From: an uncultured Hellea sp.
GTDB taxonomy: Bacteria > Pseudomonadota > Alphaproteobacteria > Caulobacterales > Maricaulaceae
Length of the DNA: 40,206 bases
Assembly: GCA_937995665.1 (NCBI GenBank)
Contig: CALKIX010000065.1
Span: forward strand, 1 to 40,206
Direction: 5' to 3'
Shown piece by piece: positions 24,761 to 34,151 of this stretch. The first letter of the stretch is position 1. Each line of letters begins with the position of its first letter. The notes beneath the pieces are model-generated. The model saw only the letters and a list, made by a program, of their open reading frames with translations, was not told where the DNA came from and searched no databases. A program made the position numbers and the translations under genes.

Positions 24761-26095
24761 CTAGAGAATGGCGGGGTCGACAGCCTTTTCAACTACTTTT
24801 TTGACCGTCAAGCCTTGGACGATAATTGAGAAGACAACAACGCAATAGGTCGCTGTCAGGATAAGTGGCTTATACTCATTGTCTGGTAGGGAGAGCGCCA
24901 GAGCAACAGAAATGCCGCCGCGAACCCCGCCCCATGTGAGCACAGGGATTGCACCTTTGGTGAAGTTCTTAAAGGTACCAATAATCTTCATAGGCGCTGA
25001 GACGGCGCAAAGTCGAGCCAATAAAACAAGCGGGATCGCAATAAGGCCCGCAAAGGCATATTGCGGGACAAGCCCAAGGACTAAGAGCTCAAGGCCAATG
25101 AGAAGGAAGAGGACTGAATTTAAAATCTCGTCAATCATCTCCCAAAACCCAAAGAGATAATCTTTCGTATGTTCGCTCATGGCTTCGGCCGCGCCTTTAT
25201 TGCCTATCATCAACCCCGCGATCACGACGGCGATTGGGCCAGAGAGATGGTGGCCGAGTATTTCTATGCGCTGGGCCAAAGCATAAGTGCCCGCTACGAG
25301 GGCCAGCGTGATTAAAACTTCAATGGCGTGCTCATCAATTCTGGCCATCATTTTATAGCATAGCCATCCTGCTGCTAGTCCCAAAACAGCGCCGCCCAGC
25401 GCGTCGACGATGAAGAGCTCTGCAACGCTAAATACGGTGATAGGGGCATGACCGCCTGCCGCCCCAACAGGGCCTGCGAGCATAAATGTCTGTGTCCAAG
25501 CATGATCGCCCGAGTTGCCAACGGCTATCGCGACCATAATGGTGAAAACAACAACGCCAACGCCGTCATTAAACAGGCTCTCACCTGCGATTTTAGCTTC
25601 AAGGCTTTTAGGCATCTTCACGCTTTTAAGAATAGACAGAACAGCGACAGGGTCTGTTGGACTTATAAGGGAGCCAAAAACCAAGGCCCAGATGAATGGC
25701 AGATCTGCACCAAAGATTTTCGCAATATAATAAAAGCCCGTTCCGACAATAAAGGTCGAGAGGATAACGCCAAAAGTGGCCATGGAGCCAATGGCCCATT
25801 TGGCATCGCGTATCTTGTTTAAATCGACATGGAGCGCGCCTGCAAAAAGCAAAAAGCCCAGCATGCCTTTCATCAAAGTCTCATTAAAATCAATCTGCCC
25901 CAAGGCGCTTTGCAGCGTGTCAGTCAGCCCTATAGATGGAAAGAGCAGCTCCAAGCCCAGCAGGCCGAAAGAGGTAAAGAGCGCCATCACCAAAAGACCA
26001 ATCGTATGAGGCAGTTTAAAATAGGCCCGATTGAGCCATGACAGAATGGCAGAGAGAACAAGTAAAAGGGCGGCGATTTCAAATAAACTTAACAT
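24761..26095 (-). CDS. CPA1-family Na+(K+)/H+ antiporter
   Basis: A 444-residue inner-membrane protein with about 12 hydrophobic helices. The CPA1 signatures [12 protein letters not shown] and [14 protein letters not shown], with the conserved ND pair, are present. It has [19 protein letters not shown] and the late [16 protein letters not shown] helix. Members exchange Na+, Li+ or K+ for H+ for pH and salt homeostasis, in line with a marine habitat. There is no long cytoplasmic tail. It lies 74 bp downstream of pyc and is possibly a separate unit. Confidence 0.92.
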   Translation of the reverse strand: MLSLFEIAALLLVLSAILSWLNRAYFKLPHTIGLLVMALFTSFGLLGLELLFPSIGLTDTLQSALGQIDFNETLMKGMLGFLLFAGALHVDLNKIRDAKWAIGSMATFGVILSTFIVGTGFYYIAKIFGADLPFIWALVFGSLISPTDPVAVLSILKSVKMPKSLEAKIAGESLFNDGVGVVVFTIMVAIAVGNSGDHAWTQTFMLAGPVGAAGGHAPITVFSVAELFIVDALGGAVLGLAAGWLCYKMMARIDEHAIEVLITLALVAGTYALAQRIEILGHHLSGPIAVVIAGLMIGNKGAAEAMSEHTKDYLFGFWEMIDEILNSVLFLLIGLELLVLGLVPQYAFAGLIAIPLVLLARLCAVSAPMKIIGTFKNFTKGAIPVLTWGGVRGGISVALALSLPDNEYKPLILTATYCVVVFSIIVQGLTVKKVVEKAVDPAIL

Positions 26096-26169
26096 GCAGC
26101 CCCCATAGCGGGAGTCGCAAGCGAAGTCAGCACAAATCTAACCTGTCTTTTCAGGACGGTTGATTAGCC

Positions 26170-29100
26170 TTATGAGGGGTCTTTTATAACGCATAGCAGG
26201 TCTTTGGCTTCGACAACTTGCCCCACTTTTGTTGGGATTCGTTCGATAACTCCGCTTCTATCCGCTGGTATAGCCGTCTGCATTTTCATCGCTTCAAGCA
26301 CAAGAATGGTTTGGCCGGCCTCAACTATTTCGCCGACACTGACCTCAATTGAGGAGACGAGGCCCGGCATAGGCGCTGCTACATGGTTTTGATTACTCGG
26401 GTCTGCTTTTTCAAGGCGCACGACATCCGTGGCGACGCTTTGGTCATCGACTTTCACAGAGCGGCCGATGCCGTTGAGTTCAAAAAAGACATTGCGCTGG
26501 CCTTCCGCATCGGGGTCAGAGACTGCGAGGAAGCGGATAATCGCCTGGCGCCCGCGCTCAATATTGATGGTGATTTCATCGCCAGCTTCCATGCCGTAAA
26601 AAAAGGCGGGTGTGGGCAGTAAGCTCACATTGCCATATTCCGTGCGGTGCTTGGAATAGGCTTGAAAGACCTCTGGATATAATAGGTAAGAGGCCAGACT
26701 TTGATCTGACACTGGGCGACCCGTTTTCTCAGAGGCCGCTTTGCGCTCAGCGTCAAAGTCAATGGCGGGCAGGATACTGCCGGGGCGCGCTGTGATGGGC
26801 TTGCGTTTGCCTAGCACTTTCTTTTGCAGGGCTTTAGGGAAGCCATTGGGGGGCTGGCCCAGCTCGCCTGCAAAGAAAGACACAACTGAGTCAGGGAAGG
26901 CGATTTCCTTGTCTGGGTTTTCGACATCTGCGCGGCTAAGCCCCGCTGTCACCATCGCCAAAGTCATATCGCCAACAACTTTGGAGGAGGGCGTGACTTT
27001 CACGATATTGCCAAACATGGCATTGACGTCAGAATATGTCTGCGCGACTTCGGGCCAGCGCGTTTCAAGACCAAGAGAGCGGGCCTGCTCGCGCAGATTT
27101 GAATATTGGCCGCCCGGCATTTCGTGAATGTAAACTTCAGAGGCGCCAGCGCGGGTGTTTTGCTCAAAGGCCGCGTAATTATCGCGCACCTGCCCCCAAT
27201 AATGATTAAGCGCGCGTACATTATGTATGGAGAGGCCCGTTGGTTTTTCCGTATGCTCGAGCGCGGCAACGAGCGAGCCCATGCTTGGCTGAGAGGTAAT
27301 ACCGCTCATGCTATCAATAGCGGCGTCAAAGACGTCAACGCCCGCATCTACGGCCGATAGAATTGTCGCACTGGCAATACCCGACAAATCATGTGTATGG
27401 AAATGAATAGGCAAGCCAGTTTCATTTTTCAGCGCGCTGATAAGCTTATGGGCCGCGGCAGGTTTTAAAAGCCCCGCCATATCTTTGAGACCAAGTATAT
27501 GCGCGCCCGCTTTTTCCAGCTCTTTGGCCATATTGACATAATATTGCAGCGTGTATTTTGTCTCATTGGGGTCAAGAATATCGCCTGTATAACAAATCGC
27601 GGCCTCGACAATCTTGCCGGTTGCGCCAACGGCATCAATGGCCACACGCATATTTTCGGTCCAATTCAGACTGTCAAAAATCCGGAAGACATCTACGCCT
27701 GCCGCGGCCGCCTGCTCGATGAAAAACTTCACCACATTATCAGGATAGTTTTTATAGCCCACGGCATTAGAGGCGCGCAGTAGCATTTGCTGCATGATAT
27801 TGGGCATGGATTTTGACGTACGAGATAGGCGCGCCCAAGGGTCCTCTTTTAGAAAGCGCATGGCCACATCAAAGGTCGCCCCGCCCCAAGTCTCGGCGGA
27901 GAAAAGCTCGGGGAGGAGCTGCGCATAAGCGGGAGAAATGTTTGCAATGTCATGACTACGCATACGTGTGGCAAGCAATGATTGGTGGGCATCGCGCATG
28001 GTCGTATCTGTGACCATAGGGCCTTTGCGCGCGTGCAAGGCTTTGACGACGGCTTCGGGACCATCGGCGATAAGAATATTTTTCAGGCCAGCGGGAGGCG
28101 GGCTCTGCTCGAGCGCAGGAATCGCGGGCGCGCGGAAGGTGACGGGCTTTGGGCGGCCTTTAACTTCGGGCGAGCCATTAACGATAACATGGCCAATATA
28201 GCGCAAGAGCCGCGTGGCGCGATCTTGGCTCTCTGGGAACTTAAACAGCGCCGCATTGGTGTCGATAAATTGAGTATTATATTGTCCATCCAAGAAATTA
28301 TCGTGATTTATCAATATTTGAAGGAAGGGCAGATTAGTCTCAACGCCACGAATGCGGAATTCCAGCAAGCAGCGATTCATCCGGTCACAAGCTTCGGCGT
28401 GATCGCGCCCCCGCGTTGTCACTTTGACCAAAAGACTATCATAATAACGCGTGACGACGGCGCCGCTAAAACTATTCGCCCCGTCTAGCCTTACGCCTGG
28501 TCCTGCGGGAGAGCGGTAAGCGATAATGCGTCCGTAATCTGGGATGAAATTATTGGCAGGGTTTTCAGTGGTTACGCGGCACTGCATAGCCACGCCGTTC
28601 ATTTTTATGTCCTTTTGCGCCGGCAAGAAACGATGGCCCCCGCCCAATGTTTCTCCGCTGGCGATGAGGATTTGCGCTTTGACAATATCAATGCCCGTTA
28701 TTTCCTCGGTAATTGTATGCTCGACCTGAACGCGCGGATTGACTTCGATGAAGTAAAACTCGCCCGTTTTCGCATCGACCAGAAACTCAACGGTTGAGGC
28801 ATTATTTACGCCAACATGTTTACACAGATTGACAGCGGCGCTGCAAATATCCTCGCGCTGTCGATCCGAGAAGCTTGGCGCTGGAGCGCGCTCGATGACT
28901 TTTTGGTGACGGCGCTGCAGCGAGCAATCCCGTTCAAAGAGGTGAACAACATTACCCGCATTATCGCCAAGGATTTGTACTTCGATATGGCGCGCATCTT
29001 CGATGAGTTTTTCAAAATAAACTTCATCGCGTCCAAAAAAGTTTAGCGCCTCTTGCTTGGCAATGCGTACATTTTCAACAAGTGTTTTTTCGTCGCGGAT

Positions 29101-29616
29101 GACCCGCATACCGCGTCCGCCTCCGCCCCAGCTGGCTTTGAGCATAAGGGGCAAGCCAATCTTGCGGGCAATGGCCATAATTTCATCAGGATCATCGCTG
29201 AGCGGGTCAGTCGCGGGTATGACCGGCACGCCCGCCTCAATGGCGACTTGGCGCGCGCTGACTTTATCTCCCAGCTTTCGCATAACTTCGGGACGCGGGC
29301 CAATAAAAATAAGCCCATTCTCGGCGCAGCGTTCTGCAAAATTGGGATTTTCAGATAAGAAGCCATAGCCGGGATGCACGGCATTGGCACCGGTCTCCAG
29401 CGCGACGCGGATAATATCATCTATATCAAGATAGGCCTCAACGGGCCCTTTGCCAGCGCCCACGCGGTGAGCTTCATTCACTTTTAGGCGATGCAAAGAC
29501 ATACGGTCTTCTTGCGCGTAAATCGCTACGCCCTCACAGCCCAGCTCATTGGCGGCGCGCGAAATACGAATAGCAATTTCGCCGCGATTGGCGATGAGTA
29601 TTTTTGATATCTTCAT
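26170..29616 (-). CDS. pyc: Pyruvate carboxylase
   Basis: A 1148-residue single-chain enzyme carboxylating pyruvate to oxaloacetate. In order: biotin carboxylase (KILIANRGEIAIRI at the start, the glycine-rich ATP loop GGGGRGMRVI, and FIEVNPRVQVEHTITEE); the carboxyltransferase (TDTTMRDAHQSLLATRM, LKDMAGLL, IHFHTHDLSG); and a C-terminal biotinyl domain with EAMKMQTAI carrying the biotin lysine. The length is the usual alpha4-type length. It is divergent from rarA, with a small inverted repeat between them. It provides anaplerosis independently of the ppc homologue. Confidence 0.97.
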   Translation of the reverse strand: MKISKILIANRGEIAIRISRAANELGCEGVAIYAQEDRMSLHRLKVNEAHRVGAGKGPVEAYLDIDDIIRVALETGANAVHPGYGFLSENPNFAERCAENGLIFIGPRPEVMRKLGDKVSARQVAIEAGVPVIPATDPLSDDPDEIMAIARKIGLPLMLKASWGGGGRGMRVIRDEKTLVENVRIAKQEALNFFGRDEVYFEKLIEDARHIEVQILGDNAGNVVHLFERDCSLQRRHQKVIERAPAPSFSDRQREDICSAAVNLCKHVGVNNASTVEFLVDAKTGEFYFIEVNPRVQVEHTITEEITGIDIVKAQILIASGETLGGGHRFLPAQKDIKMNGVAMQCRVTTENPANNFIPDYGRIIAYRSPAGPGVRLDGANSFSGAVVTRYYDSLLVKVTTRGRDHAEACDRMNRCLLEFRIRGVETNLPFLQILINHDNFLDGQYNTQFIDTNAALFKFPESQDRATRLLRYIGHVIVNGSPEVKGRPKPVTFRAPAIPALEQSPPPAGLKNILIADGPEAVVKALHARKGPMVTDTTMRDAHQSLLATRMRSHDIANISPAYAQLLPELFSAETWGGATFDVAMRFLKEDPWARLSRTSKSMPNIMQQMLLRASNAVGYKNYPDNVVKFFIEQAAAAGVDVFRIFDSLNWTENMRVAIDAVGATGKIVEAAICYTGDILDPNETKYTLQYYVNMAKELEKAGAHILGLKDMAGLLKPAAAHKLISALKNETGLPIHFHTHDLSGIASATILSAVDAGVDVFDAAIDSMSGITSQPSMGSLVAALEHTEKPTGLSIHNVRALNHYWGQVRDNYAAFEQNTRAGASEVYIHEMPGGQYSNLREQARSLGLETRWPEVAQTYSDVNAMFGNIVKVTPSSKVVGDMTLAMVTAGLSRADVENPDKEIAFPDSVVSFFAGELGQPPNGFPKALQKKVLGKRKPITARPGSILPAIDFDAERKAASEKTGRPVSDQSLASYLLYPEVFQAYSKHRTEYGNVSLLPTPAFFYGMEAGDEITINIERGRQAIIRFLAVSDPDAEGQRNVFFELNGIGRSVKVDDQSVATDVVRLEKADPSNQNHVAAPMPGLVSSIEVSVGEIVEAGQTILVLEAMKMQTAIPADRSGVIERIPTKVGQVVEAKDLLCVIKDPS

Positions 29617-29649
29617 GGAGGTCTCTTATTGGGGGGCACTATATGTAGT

Positions 29650-29665
29650 TATAGTTCCTACTATA
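29650..29665. promoter_or_regulatory. Inverted repeat between pyc and rarA
   Basis: TATAGT (29650-29655) and ACTATA (29660-29665) are perfect inverted copies around TCCT, in an AT-rich divergent promoter region, 34 bp before pyc. It may be an operator or promoter elements facing both ways. Confidence 0.3.
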
Positions 29666-29765
29666 CATCATTGCGCAGGCAAAAAGCAAAAAAAATCAAT
29701 TAAAGCACTCCGTAATTAGTATGATTGTTCTTGAGCTTATGAGAGGCCGCGCTAAAGACTATTAT

Positions 29766-31070
29766 ATGTCTGATCTCTTTCAATCTGCGGGTCTTGAAGC
29801 TGATGCGCCGCGCCCCTTGGCGGATAAATTACGCCCTCAAGAAATAGGAGATGTGGTCGGCCAAGATCATTTGCTGGGACCTGAAGGCCCGATTGGGCGT
29901 ATGTTAGAGAGTGGCCGCATGGCCTCGATGATATTATGGGGCCCGCCAGGGGTGGGCAAAACAACGATTGCTCGGCTTATTGCGGGCCACGCCGATCTGG
30001 AATTTGTGCAGCTCTCGGCCGTCTTCTCAGGCGTGGCGGATTTGCGCAAAGCTTTTGAAGCAGCCAAAGCGCGGCGCGCAACGGGACGCGGCACGCTTTT
30101 ATTTGTCGATGAAATACACCGCTTTAACCGCGCCCAGCAAGACGGGTTTCTGCCCTATGTTGAAGAGGGGGTTGTGACGCTGATTGGCGCAACAACGGAA
30201 AACCCAAGCTTTGAGCTTAATGGTGCTTTGCTTTCGCGCGCGCAGGTTTTTGTGCTAAACCGTCTTGGCGTGCCCGCCTTGGAAGACTTGCTTAGGCGGG
30301 CTGAGGCCTTAATGGAGGCCGAGCTGAAATTAACGCCAGATGGCCGCGAGGCATTAATTGGCTTTGCCGATGGGGATGGGCGCTATCTTTTGACGTTAGC
30401 CGACGAGATTTTTGCCGTAGCGCCCCAGGCGTTATTGGATAAAGCCGGAGTCGCTAAATTACTACAAAAGCGCGCCCCGGCTTATGATAAGTCACGCGAT
30501 GAGCATTATAATCTGATTTCTGCTTTGCATAAATCCATGCGAGGCTCTGATCCTGATGCCGCGCTTTACTGGTTGGCGAGAATGCTGACAGGCGGGGAAG
30601 ACCCGCTATATATTGCGCGCCGCTTAGTGCGCTTTGCGTCCGAAGATATAGGCCTAGCAGATCCGACTGCCCTAATGATCGCGAATGAAGCTATGGCGAC
30701 TTACCGCTTTCTGGGCTCACCCGAAGGCGAGCTTGCGATTGCGCACGCCGTTGTGCATCTAGCGACAGCGCCAAAATCCAATGCCGTTTATGCAGGTTTT
30801 AAGGCGGCGATGAGCGCGGCAAAACAGACAGGGTCTTTGCCGCCGCCTAAGCATATTTTGACAGCGCCGACCAAGCTGATGAAAGAGCTCGGCTATGGAG
30901 AAGGTTATACCTATGACCATAATTTGGAAGAGGGGTTCTCAGGCCAAAATTATTTCCCTGATGATATGGAACGCCCTGCGTTTTACACCCCTAAAGGGCA
31001 AGGCCGCGAGCGCGCCATTAAAGAAAGACTAGAACGCTGGGCGGCTTTACGCGCCCAGTCCCCTATATAA
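29766..31070 (+). CDS. rarA: Replication-associated recombination protein A (AAA+ ATPase)
   Basis: A 434-residue clamp-loader-like AAA+ protein. The family N-terminus is DAPRPLADKLRPQEIGDVVGQDHLLG. Walker A is GPPGVGKTT, Walker B LLFVDEIHRFNRAQQD, and sensor 1 TTENPSF. The C-terminal tetramerisation region (RGSDPDAALYWLARMLTGGEDP and AYAGFK-like segments) is complete. RarA acts at stalled replication forks. ATG 29766 (MSDLFQSAG) is the usual family start; an in-frame ATG at 29721 would add 15 atypical residues. A short hairpin (31070-31085) follows the stop but has no T-tract. Confidence 0.95.
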   Translation: MSDLFQSAGLEADAPRPLADKLRPQEIGDVVGQDHLLGPEGPIGRMLESGRMASMILWGPPGVGKTTIARLIAGHADLEFVQLSAVFSGVADLRKAFEAAKARRATGRGTLLFVDEIHRFNRAQQDGFLPYVEEGVVTLIGATTENPSFELNGALLSRAQVFVLNRLGVPALEDLLRRAEALMEAELKLTPDGREALIGFADGDGRYLLTLADEIFAVAPQALLDKAGVAKLLQKRAPAYDKSRDEHYNLISALHKSMRGSDPDAALYWLARMLTGGEDPLYIARRLVRFASEDIGLADPTALMIANEAMATYRFLGSPEGELAIAHAVVHLATAPKSNAVYAGFKAAMSAAKQTGSLPPPKHILTAPTKLMKELGYGEGYTYDHNLEEGFSGQNYFPDDMERPAFYTPKGQGRERAIKERLERWAALRAQSPI

Positions 31071-31183
31071 ACCTCTAATGAGGTTATGAAGCGAGTTATT
31101 AGGTTATTAGGCGTGGTCTGTTTACTTGGCTGTCATATTCTGGCAAGACTGAACCAGTATGAATATCACTACAGGGGGTGGAG

Positions 31184-33259
31184 ATGGCTAATAAGAATCT
31201 CGACGATTATAAAAATATCAGTTTTTATAAAAAAAATTCAAAAGCACGTGACAATGGTTTCGCTAAATTCACTGAGGGAGATGAACATTATTTCGCCCTT
31301 TATAAAGATGGCGGCATCGCGCTCATTAGCCAAGCCTACGTTAATGTAGCAGGCCGCGATAATGGCATAGAGTCGGTTAAGAAAAATTCTAAATTAAAAG
31401 CGCGCTATAAATTTGATACGCGCGCAGGCACGAAACATGGCTTTAGCTTGAAAGCTGGCAATGGCCAGGAAATTGCTGTCAGTCCAGATTATGCCACTCT
31501 GGCCCAAGCGGAATATGTTGCAGGTCGTCTAAACGGTTCTGTGAAAGCCAAGCCTAAAGCTAAGCCGAAAGCTGCGGCAGCTGCACCGAAAAAGGCGCGC
31601 AAAGCCAATGATGAGGATAATTATCAGCGTCTGGCTTTTTATGAAAAGCACACAAAGGGCCGCAAAAACGGGATTGAAACTTTCAAAGGCGATGATGGAC
31701 TCTACTATTTTGCCTATTTCGAAAATAGCAAAATTCGCCTTATCTCAGAAGGCTATCCAACAAAAACTGCGCGCGATACGGGTGTGGCGTCTGTTGAGAA
31801 AAATATCAAAATTGAAAAGCGCTATGATTATCGCGGCCCGTTCAAAAATGGTAAATATGATTTCCGCCTAAAGGCAGGGAACGGCAAAGAAATCGCGCGC
31901 TCTATCTGGTACGGCTCCGCCGCTGCTGCTGCGACGGGCGCGGCATATCTTATGGGGACACGCAAACGAAGCGCGCCAAAGAAAAAACTGGCTGCGGCCG
32001 CCGTTGCAGCTGCTGCTGTTCCAGCCGCTGCTGTTCCAGCCGCTGCTGCGGCCTACCGCGCACCAGTGGATAAAGACGATGATTATCTAAAGTGCGAAGA
32101 ATATCACGGTCATAAGGTGACAGATAAAGTCAATAATGTTGCGTTCTTCTCCCATAAGAATAATCAAGAATATTTCGTGCTTTATGATGCTGATGGTGAT
32201 GTACGTCTGCGCAGTGAAGGCTTTAATTCAATCTCTAAGCGTAGCTCAGAGCTTGCCGCCGTCTTGCGCCTAAAAGATACAAAGTCAGCCTATAAGCGCA
32301 TCGAGAAGAACGGCTATTACATGGACGTTCTTTATGACGAAACAGGCCGCGAGGTTGGCCGCTCTTGTCTGCGCAAAATTAAGCCTGTCGTTGCCGCCGC
32401 GCCTATTGCTGCTGCTCCTGTGGCTTCCGCGGCAGCCGCCATACCCGCAGCCGCTGCCACAGGCGGCGGATTTAATTGGGGCTTCTTAAAATGGCTCCTC
32501 CCGCTCTTGCTCTTGCTTCTTGCGGCTTTGTTCTTGATGAAATCTTGTAAGCCTAAGGCGCCCGCGCCCATAGCGCTTGTCACTTGCTGGGATGGCAGTG
32601 AAGCGGAAGGGTTTAATGCTTGTCCCGACAAAGTAACGTGCTGGGATGGCTCTTTTGTTAAGCAAGCATCAAGTTGCGCGCCTGAGCCCGTCACATGTTG
32701 GGATGACAGCAAGGCCGAGACGCTAGAAACATGCCCTGTCAAGCCCGCGCCTAAGCCTGAGCCTGAGCCTAAGCCTAAGCCTAAGCCTGAGCCTGTCGCG
32801 CCTAAGCCTGCGTCAATTCCAGCGGGCTATCCGCTTTGCGGGCCATCTAATACGGCCATCTTTAATGTTCCGACATATCAGACGCCTGCAAATGTGAGAC
32901 GCCTTGGAACCTATCCTGAATTTGGGGATAGTCATGGGCTGAGCCCGCGTGAGTTTTATAACAAGTTACAGAGCCGTTATAATTCAAACAGTTTTGATGC
33001 GAGCTATCTCAACTATCTTGCGCGATCATTAGGTTATGCGGGCGGGTTTAGCGAGATGTCAGCGAGTGACTTCTCAAATGATACACTCGCCAAAGGGTCT
33101 AAGGGCTTGTTAGGCTATGGTGATCAACATGCTTATGCCTATTCACAGCTAAATGTAAGCTCATCACGTGATTTAGAAGCCTTCCGTGTCCGTGGGGCCA
33201 ATGGCCAAACGGTGCATTTTATGAAAACTTGCGGCAATTATATGTATGTCTGTGAGTAA
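31184..33259 (+). CDS. Membrane-spanning protein with DUF1508/YegP-like repeats and C-x11-C modules
   Basis: A 691-residue multi-part protein of unknown function. DUF1508/YegP-like units occur as three pairs at about 20-116, 159-256 and 312-395; the repeated core reads FxLKAGNGxEIAxS or YFxLYxDGxIxLxSxGY, with RDNGIESVKKN-like helices. Ala/Lys-rich linkers separate the pairs. A single membrane helix lies at 436-453, then three modules with eleven residues between cysteines (C468-C480, C486-C498, C505-C517; CWDGS core), a Lys/Glu/Pro rod at 520-545, and a novel C-terminal domain with further cysteines (C552, C683, C690). No signal peptide is present, so repeats inside and C-terminus in the periplasm are likely. 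AGGGGG precedes ATG 31184; GTG 31178 is the alternative. It is a single-gene unit ending at a strong terminator. Confidence 0.78.
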   Translation: MANKNLDDYKNISFYKKNSKARDNGFAKFTEGDEHYFALYKDGGIALISQAYVNVAGRDNGIESVKKNSKLKARYKFDTRAGTKHGFSLKAGNGQEIAVSPDYATLAQAEYVAGRLNGSVKAKPKAKPKAAAAAPKKARKANDEDNYQRLAFYEKHTKGRKNGIETFKGDDGLYYFAYFENSKIRLISEGYPTKTARDTGVASVEKNIKIEKRYDYRGPFKNGKYDFRLKAGNGKEIARSIWYGSAAAAATGAAYLMGTRKRSAPKKKLAAAAVAAAAVPAAAVPAAAAAYRAPVDKDDDYLKCEEYHGHKVTDKVNNVAFFSHKNNQEYFVLYDADGDVRLRSEGFNSISKRSSELAAVLRLKDTKSAYKRIEKNGYYMDVLYDETGREVGRSCLRKIKPVVAAAPIAAAPVASAAAAIPAAAATGGGFNWGFLKWLLPLLLLLLAALFLMKSCKPKAPAPIALVTCWDGSEAEGFNACPDKVTCWDGSFVKQASSCAPEPVTCWDDSKAETLETCPVKPAPKPEPEPKPKPKPEPVAPKPASIPAGYPLCGPSNTAIFNVPTYQTPANVRRLGTYPEFGDSHGLSPREFYNKLQSRYNSNSFDASYLNYLARSLGYAGGFSEMSASDFSNDTLAKGSKGLLGYGDQHAYAYSQLNVSSSRDLEAFRVRGANGQTVHFMKTCGNYMYVCE
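32016..32045. repeat. Two tandem 15-bp copies inside an alanine-rich linker
   Basis: A 15-base unit GCTGTTCCAGCCGCT-type sequence occurs twice in tandem and codes for the Ala/Val/Pro-rich linker between the second and third repeat pairs of the DUF1508-like protein. Copy number changes would keep frame. Confidence 0.5.
32750..32791. repeat. Seven in-frame CCTRAG hexamers coding for a Lys/Glu-Pro rod
   Basis: Seven contiguous hexamers, CCTAAG or CCTGAG, run from 32750 to 32791 and encode the Pro-Lys/Pro-Glu rod that follows the cysteine modules. Because the unit is 6 bp, slippage changes rod length by two residues without a frameshift. Confidence 0.8.
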
Positions 33260-33279
33260 TCATTTTTAACATCATTGAT

Positions 33280-33307
33280 AAAAGCCCCCATATGGGGGCT
33301 TTTTTTA
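33280..33307 (+). terminator. Intrinsic terminator after the DUF1508-repeat gene
   Basis: Positions 33280-33303 are a perfect 24-bp palindrome with GCCCCC/GGGGGC arms, followed by T residues to 33307. It starts 21 bp after the stop. Confidence 0.92.
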
Positions 33308-33351
33308 TGATGGTGCGACGATAGTAACCCTCTACTTGGGCTCATATTTCA

Positions 33352-33379
33352 TTGACACTGGCGCGTCTCCCGCTAGTTT
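33352..33379 (+). promoter_or_regulatory. Candidate promoter of sdhCDA
   Basis: A perfect -35 TTGACA (33352-33357) is followed after 16 bp by TAGTTT (33374-33379). It would start transcription about 20 bp before sdhC. The -10 match is moderate. Confidence 0.45.
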
Positions 33380-33405
33380 GCGCCATTGAAATGAGAGACG
33401 AAAAT

Positions 33406-33795
33406 ATGGCTTCCGAGTGGAATGATAAGCGGCCTATGTCGCCGCATTTACAAATCTGGCGTTGGCACCCCGCCATGGCGAGTTCAATCTTGCACCGTGC
33501 GAGTGCCATTATCTGCTATATTGGCTTGATTAAAGTGGCCATTGGCATCGCTTTGTTGACTTTCAAAGGCAAGTTACCACTTGAGGGACTTATCTTTAGC
33601 CCGCTTGGCGCCATTGGCCTTTTTGTTTTTCTCTGGGCGTTTATCTTTATGGCGATGGCGCAGCTTCGCCACGCGATTTGGGATAAAGGCGCAATGCTTA
33701 AGCCAGAGCTGAATAATGCGCTCTCTTATGTGATGATTGCCGTCTCTGTCATTGCGGCGGCTATCCTAACACTTATCGCGTCAGGAGTTCTCTAA
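33406..33795 (+). CDS. sdhC: Succinate dehydrogenase cytochrome b556 subunit
   Basis: A 130-residue membrane anchor with three helices. The family signature is RPMSPHLQIWRW followed by SSILHRAS, and the haem-ligand region is AQLRHAIWDKG. With SdhD it binds haem b and reduces ubiquinone. ATG 33406 is preferred, with GAGAG upstream; ATG 33391 is also in frame. The stop TAA overlaps the ATG of sdhD by one base. Confidence 0.93.
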   Translation: MASEWNDKRPMSPHLQIWRWHPAMASSILHRASAIICYIGLIKVAIGIALLTFKGKLPLEGLIFSPLGAIGLFVFLWAFIFMAMAQLRHAIWDKGAMLKPELNNALSYVMIAVSVIAAAILTLIASGVL

Positions 33796-34148
33796 TGGCT
33801 CACGGAACTGGAACAGCACATCACAAGCTTCACGGCTTTGTCGGCTGGGGACTTATCATTGGATTGCCCTTTGCGATTTGTAGCGCGATTTGCGCCATTC
33901 GCACGGGAACAGCAGATGCCCCAGCGGCAGGATTTATAACATGGCTTTCAAACCCCCTTTATGCGGCGGGTTTCTTGGCTTTTTTCACAGCGGCCATTTG
34001 GTACGCTAAACTTGAATTTGACGAAGTAGTCATGGATTACTTCGATGGCGACTTGCGCTCATTTAGCTTGCTTGCCAACCGCGCGGTTTCGCTGATCGCT
34101 TGGGTCTTAATGGCGGCGACAATCGCCAAGCTAGCATTTTTAGGATAG
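33795..34148 (+). CDS. sdhD: Succinate dehydrogenase membrane anchor subunit
   Basis: A 117-residue protein with three membrane helices, HHKLHGFVGWGL near the start and the conserved YAKLEFDEVVMDYF block, which resembles the alphaproteobacterial SdhD type. It is translated from an ATG overlapping the sdhC stop, and sdhA begins 3 bp after it. Confidence 0.9.
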   Translation: MAHGTGTAHHKLHGFVGWGLIIGLPFAICSAICAIRTGTADAPAAGFITWLSNPLYAAGFLAFFTAAIWYAKLEFDEVVMDYFDGDLRSFSLLANRAVSLIAWVLMAATIAKLAFLG

Positions 34149-34151
34149 AAC

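Noticed and set aside
31070-31085. Hairpin AACCTC-TAAT-GAGGTT after rarA as a terminator
   Set aside because: Short stem with moderate GC and no T-tract following; not enough for an intrinsic terminator.
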